From the NCBI GenBank assembly GCA_012033595.1, contig JAAUQL010000008.1, forward strand, positions 1-64,000: a stretch of 64,000 bases of DNA, given 5' to 3'. Origin of the DNA: Cyclobacteriaceae bacterium. Its GTDB lineage: Bacteria; Bacteroidota; Bacteroidia; Cytophagales; Cyclobacteriaceae. How positions within the stretch are numbered: position 1 is the first letter of the stretch; every line of letters begins with the position of its first letter. The notes under the pieces were generated by a model. That model made no database searches. It saw nothing but the letters and a program-made list of their open reading frames with translations, and had not been told where the DNA came from. The position numbers and the translations under genes are program-made. Of the stretch, positions 44,363-52,766 are shown piece after piece.

Positions 44363-45649
44363 TTAATTTAACCTTAGGTAACCTATTACCAGATCAGCAT
44401 TGATCTTGTGATCATTATAGTACACCAATATCTCGTATTCATTGTTCGTTTCAAAATGGTTGCCCTCCGGTAAGTTTGGATTTTCCTTATTTGCAGGCAT
44501 GTAATACGAATAATCGTACAGGCCTTGTTTTAATAACAGTTGGCCGGTGTACAACCCCGAGACATCCACAAATTTCATCCTGTTACTTTCATCAAAGCTC
44601 CAATTGGTCAACTTACCGCTTATATAGATGTCTTCAGCGTGTTTGGAAGCCATATCCAGCAAAAAGTGCACTGTGACATAGTCGGCTTCCAAGAGGTTGT
44701 TTCGGCCTTCGCTATTGGCTATAAGATAGGCTCCGTTCAGATCATCGGTATAGGTATAGGGTTCCGTTCCGCGCGATTTGTCATAGTAGAGGTATGCGTC
44801 TATCCGGGTTTCTGAAATATTTGTTTTGTCCACATTTCTGCCACCATAGTGTATCGTCCGGATGTCGAAAAACCTGAATTCGTTACCTGCTTTGAAATTG
44901 TTTTCCAGATTAAAATGCCGGTATTCCATGATAGAGACATCCTCCTTAATTGATGTAGGCGCCAGATTGTAAATGGCATTGTCCCAGCGCTGATTTTGTT
45001 TGATTATTACCTTTACATCCAGATAGGGGTTAGAAATGGGAAAGGTAGAATAGTCGATGGCAAACTGTATTTGCTGGTTCATTTGTCGCTCTACCACGCC
45101 GGCAGAACGGGCGATGTCGGCAAGAACCTCCACTTTTGGGTCAAAGACGACAAATCTTTTGGTAATGATGACGTCATCTTTATTGCCTTCGCGATAGACC
45201 ACAAGCAGGTAATTCCCGGGCAGTTTCACGCTCGGCACCACAAAGGTGAAATGTGTGTAAGGGGTTTTTGTAGCAATAGAAAAATCAAATTCATCGATAG
45301 AAAACTCATTGAATTCAAATAGGTATTGCATCTCTGATACGTGTGATTGTTGCCAGTTCATATTGCAATGCAAAATTCTGGCTTTGTAATAGTCGGCATT
45401 GTCTGTATATAACTCATCAAACTTTAGGGTGAGAGGCACCTGCTGCGAAAGCGCAATGGTTGCTGGAGCAAGTGGCGCGGCTTGTGCATTTTCGCCCTGG
45501 AACAAATAGGCCGTCTTGATGTGCTCTTCATAGATTTTGTCGATAAATTCTAGTTTTTTGTTGTTGCTTTGCGCAAATGCCGTTAGGTGGAAACAAGAAA
45601 TAATAGCAAGAAAACTATATGAAAAGAAAGTCGATTTACGGAAATTCAT
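44363..45649 (-). CDS. type IX secretion system plug protein (DUF5103)
   Basis: The protein has 428 residues with a signal peptide (about 1-26). The T9SS plug family pattern is clear: PLTLKFDELYTDNADYYKARILHCNMNW (about 52-80, given here by position), the SIDEFDFSIATKTPYTHFTF stretch (about 96-115) and LPGNYLLVVY. In the known T9SS channel structure this protein fills the SprA pore from the periplasmic side when no cargo is present. It is a core secretion gene and explains how the three CHU_C cargo proteins of the window leave the cell. It is monocistronic and divergent from the sigma factor gene. Confidence 0.88.
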   Translation of the reverse strand: MNFRKSTFFSYSFLAIISCFHLTAFAQSNNKKLEFIDKIYEEHIKTAYLFQGENAQAAPLAPATIALSQQVPLTLKFDELYTDNADYYKARILHCNMNWQQSHVSEMQYLFEFNEFSIDEFDFSIATKTPYTHFTFVVPSVKLPGNYLLVVYREGNKDDVIITKRFVVFDPKVEVLADIARSAGVVERQMNQQIQFAIDYSTFPISNPYLDVKVIIKQNQRWDNAIYNLAPTSIKEDVSIMEYRHFNLENNFKAGNEFRFFDIRTIHYGGRNVDKTNISETRIDAYLYYDKSRGTEPYTYTDDLNGAYLIANSEGRNNLLEADYVTVHFLLDMASKHAEDIYISGKLTNWSFDESNRMKFVDVSGLYTGQLLLKQGLYDYSYYMPANKENPNLPEGNHFETNNEYEILVYYNDHKINADLVIGYLRLN

Positions 45650-45774
45650 AAAATGGAATTTTGATGCGGGAAGTAGTTCCGGATAATTATTTAATATGCC
45701 TTACAACCAGTTAGCGAATATTAGTGTCAATATGACTGAAATTTGGCATAAATATATCGACCTAAGCGCAATTT

Positions 45775-46329
45775 ATGCTTGAGGATAGTCAATTAATTGA
45801 AGCATGTGTACACGGCGATCGTCAAGCACAACGCCATTTATTTAGCATCTTTTCGAAGAAAATGTATGTGGTATGTTTGCGCTATACCAAATCGCAGCAG
45901 GAAGCCGAAGATATACTTCAGGATTCATTTATAAAGGTGTTTAAATATCTGAAGGGATACAGAGGCGATTGCAAGCTGGAGTTTTGGATAAAACGTATTG
46001 TGATCAACACGGCGTTAAATGCCCGGAGAAAAAAGTTGTATATGTATCCAATGGTAGATATTGAGGATGTGAAAGATTATGCAGACCAGGGAAGGGTATT
46101 GTCCAGCTTTAGAATTGAGGAATTGATTAGCATGATCAGCGAACTGCCAACCGGATGCCAGACGGTTTTCAACTTGTTTGCAATAGAAGGTTACAGTCAT
46201 AAAGAAATAGCGGAAATGCTCGATGTAAGTGAGGGCACTTCAAAGTCGCAATTTGCCAGGGCGAGGAAATTGTTGCAGGAAAAAATAGCAAAAGAGGATA
46301 AAGCTGAACGCTATGAAAAATTTAGATAA
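45775..46329 (+). CDS. ECF-type RNA polymerase sigma factor
   Basis: The protein has 184 residues. Region 2 (about 20-85) has the polymerase-binding pattern DILQDSFIKVFKYL, and region 4 (about 120-170) ends in a helix-turn-helix with IEGYSHKEIAEMLDVSEGTSKSQFARAR (142-169, by position). There is no region 1 or 3. It directs RNA polymerase to a small regulon, usually under control of a membrane anti-sigma factor. The next gene overlaps it by 17 bases and has an anti-sigma-like N-terminus. Confidence 0.93.
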   Translation: MLEDSQLIEACVHGDRQAQRHLFSIFSKKMYVVCLRYTKSQQEAEDILQDSFIKVFKYLKGYRGDCKLEFWIKRIVINTALNARRKKLYMYPMVDIEDVKDYADQGRVLSSFRIEELISMISELPTGCQTVFNLFAIEGYSHKEIAEMLDVSEGTSKSQFARARKLLQEKIAKEDKAERYEKFR

Positions 46330-47827
46330 AAGGTCGGAGTTTGAAGAGCAATGGCGGAATGTCTTTGAAGATGCAGAAATGGCACCTTCGGAAGGGATAT
46401 GGGACAAGATTGATTCGGCGCTTTCAAAGGAAGAAGCAGGTTATTTTAAACGTAGAGCTTTTATGTTTAAAATGCTGGCAGCCGCATCCATTGCCTTTGC
46501 GTTGGGCATCGGCTTATTCAGTGTAAATTATTTTATAGACCAGGATCATTCCAATGTTGCTTTGACCTCCGAACATACGATTTCCAGTGAACAACCAGAT
46601 GGATTGAACGCTGACCATAGCCATGCAGACGATGTGCAACAGCTGGAGTCGAGTCCCGAAGCTTCTGACGCAGACACTCCAATCAAAGGTTCAACCCTCT
46701 CAAATCAGCAAGGTGAAACAGCGCATATGCCAGGCCCAGGGGCCAATGAGCAGTTTGCTGATGTCAGCAATGAGGTATTGGCGGCCAGCGGTCAAAGTGA
46801 AAGCCTTGAAGGTATGTCCGCTCCTGCCAGCCAGGAGTTTGGCAAGCAGCCGATCTTAACATCCGATTTAAACAACACTGACGAATCTGCTACCAGGGAA
46901 GTACAATCTCATGCAGTATTGGCTTCTATTGCTCCTGGCGGCATCATAGCCGAAAATCATCTTTATACCAAGGATCATATTTACCTTATTCCAATTATGC
47001 CTAAAGGGGCATCTAAACTCAAAAAACTCGACAACGACAGATCGAATGAGTTTTTGGCCAGTGTGGGCGTTTCGACCGGATTGTTTGATCCACATTTTGA
47101 ACAAGGCGGTGGTGTGATGGCCTCCAACGGATATTCAGCTTTAGAAGATGCCAGAGTCGGGACTTCCAACAGCCAATTATCCTCGTTTAACACCAGCAAT
47201 AAAGAATTTGCAATGGTCCGTAGCTCCAGCAAAGAAAACAAACCTGAGGTATCGGTAAGTTATGGAGCCAACGTAGGGTATCGACTGGGGAGGAGAATAT
47301 TGCTGCAAACGGGTGTAGCCTACAAAAGAGCCAATACCTCCACCACCACTACGGGATATATAAAAGAAGCCGACGGTGATACAAAAATACCGATAGTGGC
47401 CTCTCACCAATACCAGCTTAGCGGACTGTCGTCGGTGGGCAGCATTTCAGAAACTGAACTAAAAAACCAATACGAATTTGTATCCATTCCCATTAAAGCT
47501 GGTTATGTGATTATCGATAGGAAAATGAGCCTTGCCCTAATGGCAGGCGCCTCTGGCGAATTTTTTCTTAACAATAAAATAGTCGATAAGAGTGATTACT
47601 TCGAAACCTTAAGTACTTCGTCGGGCGAAGGTTCTCCCTACAAACGAGTACATTTCAACGGCTCAGTGGGCACCCAGGTAGGATATGAATTTGCCAGGAA
47701 TTACCATATAACTATAGAACCAAGTTTTCAGTTTGCTATGAACTCGTTTACCAAAAATAGTTTCTATCTCAACAGTTATCCGTCATCGTTTATGGTTGCT
47801 TTTGGGGTGGCATATAATTTTAGGTAG
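46313..47827 (+). CDS. anti-sigma-like membrane protein with C-terminal beta-barrel-like domain
   Basis: The protein has 504 residues. Residues 1-45 are cytoplasmic and polar with a WRNVFEDAEMAPSEGIWDKI stretch (by position 10-29), as in many Bacteroidota anti-sigma-like proteins next to ECF factors. Residues 50-72 form one membrane helix. Residues 75-195 are low-complexity and Ser/Glu/Gln-rich. Residues 230-504 alternate strands and turns in the style of an outer-membrane beta-barrel (PorT/OmpW-like) and end in aromatic VAYNFR. The start overlaps the sigma factor gene by 17 bases, so expression is coupled. It may reach from the cytoplasmic membrane to the outer membrane, which would be an unusual direct link; this is inference. 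Confidence 0.75.
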   Translation: MKNLDKRSEFEEQWRNVFEDAEMAPSEGIWDKIDSALSKEEAGYFKRRAFMFKMLAAASIAFALGIGLFSVNYFIDQDHSNVALTSEHTISSEQPDGLNADHSHADDVQQLESSPEASDADTPIKGSTLSNQQGETAHMPGPGANEQFADVSNEVLAASGQSESLEGMSAPASQEFGKQPILTSDLNNTDESATREVQSHAVLASIAPGGIIAENHLYTKDHIYLIPIMPKGASKLKKLDNDRSNEFLASVGVSTGLFDPHFEQGGGVMASNGYSALEDARVGTSNSQLSSFNTSNKEFAMVRSSSKENKPEVSVSYGANVGYRLGRRILLQTGVAYKRANTSTTTTGYIKEADGDTKIPIVASHQYQLSGLSSVGSISETELKNQYEFVSIPIKAGYVIIDRKMSLALMAGASGEFFLNNKIVDKSDYFETLSTSSGEGSPYKRVHFNGSVGTQVGYEFARNYHITIEPSFQFAMNSFTKNSFYLNSYPSSFMVAFGVAYNFR

Positions 47828-47880
47828 CATTCAACTTTAGCTCTTAGAGTAGTGTCTTAGAAATGATTGATATATATGTG

Positions 47881-48600
47881 ATGGAAGATGCGATAAAAAA
47901 GGTTGTTGTGTTGATGCTCATGCTTTCGTTGGCGGCTTGTACCGCTCAAGAGGATGATAATGAGGCCGAACACGTTGACCTGCTAACTGCCTTTGAGTTT
48001 GCAAATGGTAACCAGGAATGGAAAGGTGGGATTTCTGATTTTCCTATCGACTATCTGGACAGTGTAGTGTATAAAATCAATAATGAAGCAGTACCCAATA
48101 GTTTGACGTCAAGTGGCAAAGCGTTAAATATCAGTGCGGTCAATCCACATCGGGATCTTTTTTACTATTTCTTGCGCAAAGAATCGGGACTGGAGCCGGG
48201 AGAACGCTACAAAATAGATTTTGAGTTTTTAGTTTACACCCAACTTACGGGCAAAGTTGATGGTGATTTGTACTTAAAACTTGGGGCTACAAACTTTCCC
48301 CCTGAATTGTCTCCCCGTATGTCGGGCACAGATAAGAACATAGAGTTAATTTCCCTAAATGTTGATAAGGGGGATACAAATAGTGCTTCGGGCACCGATG
48401 TGGTAAATATTGGCTCAATTAAAGAATTCACCGGAGAAAAGCCAGAAGTCATATCCGGTAACAATTTCGATAAACGCATCGAGGTAGTTGCCGATAGACA
48501 AGGAAATGTATGGCTGATCATTGGTGTTGACTCAGGCATTAGCGGTCAGCTGACATTTGGAATGGCTGCATTGACGGTTTACTTCCGAAAACAAAATTAG
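47881..48600 (+). CDS. lipoprotein of the sigma-factor operon, unknown
   Basis: The protein has 239 residues from the ATG at 47881, chosen because it gives a short lipoprotein signal ending ...SLAAC (about residue 20); an ATG at 47863 adds six residues. The mature part begins with an acidic linker and continues as one beta-rich domain with a GxLYLKLGATNFPPE-like motif. It lies 53 bases after the barrel gene and ahead of a terminator, so it is the third gene of the operon. I do not recognise the family. Confidence 0.7.
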   Translation: MEDAIKKVVVLMLMLSLAACTAQEDDNEAEHVDLLTAFEFANGNQEWKGGISDFPIDYLDSVVYKINNEAVPNSLTSSGKALNISAVNPHRDLFYYFLRKESGLEPGERYKIDFEFLVYTQLTGKVDGDLYLKLGATNFPPELSPRMSGTDKNIELISLNVDKGDTNSASGTDVVNIGSIKEFTGEKPEVISGNNFDKRIEVVADRQGNVWLIIGVDSGISGQLTFGMAALTVYFRKQN

Positions 48601-48618
48601 GCTAAGTTTAATGAATGT

Positions 48619-48656
48619 AAGGGTGTCCAATGGCTGTTGGCGCCCTTCTTTTTTTA
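48619..48656. terminator. terminator between convergent genes
   Basis: AAGGGTG (48619-48625) pairs with CGCCCTT (48641-48647), with inner CCAA/TTGG, and a T run follows to 48656. It ends the sigma-factor operon; the stop codon of the ABC-F gene lies in its tail. Confidence 0.75.
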
Positions 48657-50570
48657 TTCCAGATCTTCCAGTTCAAGCGCAGTTTCTTCCCACTCATTGT
48701 TTTTGGCCTTTAGTGTGGTCTTTAGCTTTTCATAGTGCAGGGTCATTTCCTGAAGTTTGTTCGGATTTGAATACACACCAGGTGCTGCCATGCTTTGTTC
48801 CGTGGCAGCCATTTCGGTTTCAAGCGTTTCGATTTCACTTTCTACACCTGACAATTTCTTTTTGAGGCTTTTTATTTGGTTTTGGACATTGACATCAGAA
48901 GTGTCTCGTACTCTTTCCTTTTTTTTGGGCACAGCTTCCGCGCTTGCTTCTACTACTGCAGGGGTTGGTTTGGCCAACTGCTTTTTTCTCCAAATCTCGT
49001 ATTCTGCATAAGTGCCGGGGTATTGTTTGATGGCCTGGTCTTCGATATACCAAATTTTGTTGGCAACCTCATGTATGAAGTGGCGATCGTGCGATACCAA
49101 CACAAAAGTGCCTTTATATTGTTGTAGCGCCTGAATAAGAATGTTGACCGATATGATGTCGAGGTGATTGGTGGGTTCATCGAGCAAAAGGAAATTCGCT
49201 TCTGAGATGAGTGTTTTTGCCAATGCGACGCGTGATTTTTCACCACCTGACAATACCTTTATTTTTTTGAATACATCTTCGCCACTAAATAAAAAGCAAC
49301 CCAGAATCATCCTCAGTTCTTGTTCGAGTTTACCGGTGCCGGCTTGTTTCAACTCATCCAGAATTTCATTTTCTATATCCAGGGCTTCGATTTGATGCTG
49401 AGCATAAAATGCCGGAATCACATTGTGACCGGTTTCTACTTTGCCTCCGTGGGGTTCTGTGCCGCTAATTATCCGTAAAAGAGTGGACTTTCCTATACCG
49501 TTGGCACCAATCAGGGCGATTTTATCACCACGTTCTATACCTATCGAAGAAGGATGGAGCACTTGAATATTGCCATAATTCTTAGACACATGATCCAGGA
49601 TTTTCACATGCCTGCCCGACTGCTGGCTAAACTTAAAATTGAATGAAACTGCCGCATTTTCGCTTTGCACGTCCTCGATCATGTCCATGCGTTCCAGTGA
49701 TTTCACCCGCGATTGTACTTGCTTGGCTTTAGTAGATTTGGCTCGGAATCTGTTAATGAATTGCTCGGTTTGCTTGATTTTTTGCTGCTGATTGAGAAAA
49801 GAATTTTTGTGTATCTCATCGCGCAAGGTCTTCTCTTCTACATAAAAGCTGTAATTGCCCGAAAAGGAATTCAACTTATAATTGCTTACTTCGATGATCT
49901 TTGATATGGTATTGTCGAGAAATACCTTGTCGTGTGAAACTATGATGACCGCGCCTTCATAATTTTTGAGATAATTTTCCACCCATTGTATAGAAGGTAA
50001 ATCGAGGTGGTTGGTGGGCTCATCGAGCATCAGGATCGATGGTTTCTCCAGCAGCAGCTTTGCCAGCATTACCCTCATTCGCCATCCTCCAGAGAATTCT
50101 GCCAGCGGCCTGTGAAGATCGGAGGTCTTAAACCCAACGCCCTCTAATATTTCTTCAGCCTGGGACTGAAGCGTATATCCTCCCAGGGCTTCATATTTTT
50201 CCTGCAATGTCGCAAGTTGGTTTACCAACTTATCGGTGTAATCTGTTTCGAGCTTTTTGATCACATGCTCTATCTTGATTTCATATTCTACGGCTTCTTT
50301 AAATGCATCCATCGCCACGGCTACGATGCTCTCCTGTGATTGAAAGGACAATAAATCTTGGTTGAGGTACCCTATGCTACAATCATTGCGCTTGCTGATT
50401 TCGCCGCTATCGGGAGTGATTTCCCCGTTGATGATTCGCAAAAGGGTGGTTTTGCCAGTGCCATTCAATCCTACCAGGCCAATTTTTTCTTTTGGTTTGA
50501 TGTGTAATTGGGCGTTTTCAAATAGGATTCGTTCTCCAATATAGTAGTTGAGATTAGAAATGGACAGCAT
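48654..50570 (-). CDS. ABC-F family ATPase
   Basis: The protein has 638 residues, is cytoplasmic, and has two ABC domains and no membrane segment. The first domain has the P-loop GLNGTGKT (34-41) and signature FSGGWRM. The second has the P-loop GANGIGKS (about 348-355) and signature LSGGEKSRVALAKTL. The linker between them (about 235-305) is helical and the C-terminal 90 residues form a coiled coil. ABC-F proteins act on the ribosome, and the layout resembles Uup/YheS-type housekeeping members more than resistance proteins. It is monocistronic. Confidence 0.92.
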   Translation of the reverse strand: MLSISNLNYYIGERILFENAQLHIKPKEKIGLVGLNGTGKTTLLRIINGEITPDSGEISKRNDCSIGYLNQDLLSFQSQESIVAVAMDAFKEAVEYEIKIEHVIKKLETDYTDKLVNQLATLQEKYEALGGYTLQSQAEEILEGVGFKTSDLHRPLAEFSGGWRMRVMLAKLLLEKPSILMLDEPTNHLDLPSIQWVENYLKNYEGAVIIVSHDKVFLDNTISKIIEVSNYKLNSFSGNYSFYVEEKTLRDEIHKNSFLNQQQKIKQTEQFINRFRAKSTKAKQVQSRVKSLERMDMIEDVQSENAAVSFNFKFSQQSGRHVKILDHVSKNYGNIQVLHPSSIGIERGDKIALIGANGIGKSTLLRIISGTEPHGGKVETGHNVIPAFYAQHQIEALDIENEILDELKQAGTGKLEQELRMILGCFLFSGEDVFKKIKVLSGGEKSRVALAKTLISEANFLLLDEPTNHLDIISVNILIQALQQYKGTFVLVSHDRHFIHEVANKIWYIEDQAIKQYPGTYAEYEIWRKKQLAKPTPAVVEASAEAVPKKKERVRDTSDVNVQNQIKSLKKKLSGVESEIETLETEMAATEQSMAAPGVYSNPNKLQEMTLHYEKLKTTLKAKNNEWEETALELEDLE

Positions 50571-50642
50571 ATAGAAAGCAGATTGGATTCAATTTTGTTA
50601 TCGAACCGCAAATTTAGAAAAGAATAATGACCCTCCAGGGTA

Positions 50643-51182
50643 TCAATCCAAAAAATTGATGGTGAACCAGGCTTTGGTGTTTTCCCACATCATCAGCAGG
50701 TTGGTTTTGTCCCCTTCCAGTTGAAATTCCATGGTAAATGCCTCGTAAGAGACATCCGTTTCGGCAACCTTGGCATCAATTTCCAATATGTTTTTTTCCG
50801 GAGTGTAATTATATGCGCCCCATTGCCCCAGATCGGGATTGAATATTACCTTCCAGTGGTCTTTTTCAGGGATGGTAAACAAGGTATATGTCCCCGCTTG
50901 CAATAGCTTATTGTTTATTTTTACGTCGTTAGTGAAGGTGATTTCAGTGGCCTCATTGGCGCCGGTGCGCCATACTTCGCCGTAAGGCACCAATTCACCA
51001 AATATCTCCCTACCTTTCATATGGGGTCGACCGTAGGTAACCTTGATGTAAGTAGATTCATATTTGACAGTAGCCAATTCGAGGGGGCTTAACCTTGCTT
51101 TCACAGCTTCCTGAGCGTAAATGTGGTGCGCAGCCAATGACAGGATGAATATTATAAGGTTCAGTTTTATTTTAATCAGCAT
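50643..51182 (-). CDS. secreted DUF2911 protein
   Basis: The protein has 179 residues with a signal peptide (about 1-23). The family pattern is evident: SPLELATVKYESTYIKVTYGRPHMKGREIFGELVPYGEVWRTGANEAT (32-79, by position), followed by strands to the end. DUF2911 proteins are common in Bacteroidota and their function is unknown. It is divergent from the deaminase gene at 51266, with 83 bases between. Confidence 0.88.
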   Translation of the reverse strand: MLIKIKLNLIIFILSLAAHHIYAQEAVKARLSPLELATVKYESTYIKVTYGRPHMKGREIFGELVPYGEVWRTGANEATEITFTNDVKINNKLLQAGTYTLFTIPEKDHWKVIFNPDLGQWGAYNYTPEKNILEIDAKVAETDVSYEAFTMEFQLEGDKTNLLMMWENTKAWFTINFLD

Positions 51183-51265
51183 TTTTAGTTGTTTTACGCT
51201 TTTAGAACGATTCGAATATAGAAACTTCTTTTTAAACAGTGTAGGCAGGAATATAATTTTTTATA

Positions 51266-51747
51266 ATGGAACGACCCGAGTTTGATAAAATTTTCATGGA
51301 GTTGGCAATAAATATAGCCATGCGCTCTCATTGTGTAAAACGCCATGTTGGTGCGGTACTGACCAAAGATACCAGGATAATCTCGATCGGATACAATGGT
51401 CCTCCTGCTGGTACACACAATTGCGATGAGGAATGGCCTGAAACCGGCTGCGAGCGAGACTCTAAGGGAAGCTGTTCACTTGCCATGCACGCGGAGCAAA
51501 ACGCACTGATGTATGCCGTCAAAAATAATAGCAATATCGAGGGGTCTACCATATACCTTACCCTTACCCCATGTCTTCCTTGCGCCAGAATGTTGCTGAG
51601 CGCTGGAGTCAAAAAGTTGTATATCTCAGCTCCTATGCCGAATACAAAGGCCTGCCTAAAGATGAGGGCATTGATTTTCTCCAAAAATTTGGGGTACATT
51701 CTGAAAAATTCAAGGAGCAAATCCAGGTTGGCGATCCGTTGATCTAA
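51266..51747 (+). CDS. dCMP deaminase family protein (one apparent frameshift)
   Basis: The protein has about 160 residues. It is a zinc-dependent deaminase turning dCMP into dUMP on the way to dTTP. Zinc ligands are His75 and the Cys103/Cys106 pair in PCLPC; Glu77 in HAEQNAL is the proton shuttle. The frame is lost in the A5 run 51611-51615. With one more A the product continues VVYLSSYAEYKGLPKDEGI to a stop at 51747, which overlaps the end of murB from the other strand. Without it the last 40 residues are unlike the family. Confidence 0.9.
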
Positions 51748-52762
51748 ACGATTCGCACTTCCATTTCGAGCAATATGCCAAAGGTGGTTTTTACTTTTTC
51801 CTGAATCATTTCTGCCAGTTCGAGGATATTTTGTCCGCTTGCGTGGTCTTTGTTGATGAGGACCAGAGGTTGGTTGAGGTGTACTGCTGCACCACCGTGT
51901 TGCACTCCTTTTAGTCCACATTTTTCTATCAGCCAGGCTGCGGGTATTTTTAGGGTATTGCCGGGGTTGTCAAATGAGGGAATATCCGCGTAGCTCACCT
52001 TGATGGCATGGTATAGGTCTTTGTCTATTATGGGGTTTTTGAAAAAGCTACCGGCATTGCCTGTTTTGGCCGGATCCGGCAGTTTTTCGCTTCGTATCTT
52101 TATGATGGCATCACTTACATCTTTGATGGTGAATTCTTTTTTGCCTATTCTCTCGAGTTCCTTTTGTATGTTGCCGTATTGGGTGTTGAGCACTGGTGTT
52201 TTGGCCATTCGCAGCACTACGTTGGTGATGATGTATTGATCTCTCAGCTCGTTTTTGAAAATACTATCGCGGTACCCAAATTGGCATTCGTTGTTTAAAA
52301 AGTACTCAATTTCACCTGTTTGGAGGTTTACGGCTTCCAAGGCTTCAAAAGTGTCCTTCAATTCCACGCCATAAGCACCGATATTTTGAATAGGGGCAGC
52401 ACCCACCGTTCCGGGAATCAGCGATAGGTTTTCTATGCCACCAAAATTTGCCCTAACACAGCTTTCCACCAGATCGTGCCATTCGACTCCGGCGCCGGCT
52501 TTGACAAAAAAGTATTTTTATCTTCTTTGACCACATGGATGCCCGGGATATCAATCTTCATTACCAACCCTTCAAAATCGCCTGTGAACAAGATGTTGCT
52601 GCCATCACCGATCACCAACTTTTGACCGGATTGCTGAAATACCGGTGATTTTATCAGTTCGATGATACTTTTCGTGGAATTGAGTCTTACAAATTGCTTG
52701 GCATGGGCTTCCAAACCAAAAGTATTGTGCTTTTGGAGTGGGTGATTTTTGACGATATCCAT
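51744..52762 (-). CDS. murB: UDP-N-acetylenolpyruvoylglucosamine reductase (one apparent frameshift)
   Basis: The joined product has about 340 residues and makes UDP-MurNAc for peptidoglycan using FAD and NADPH. The N-terminal part has the HNTFGLEA motif and the FAD-binding GDGSNIL loop. The C-terminal part has GIENLSLIPGTVGAAPIQNIGAYG (by position about 115-138), the catalytic GNAGSFFKNP and the late AAWLIEKCGLKG. The frame is lost in the T5 run 52515-52519 (plus strand); one more base gives KYFFVKAGAGVEWHDLVESCV across the join, a normal MurB. The start at 52762 is four bases after the stop of the repeat protein gene, so it may be read from that mRNA. Confidence 0.92.
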
Positions 52763-52766
52763 GAAA

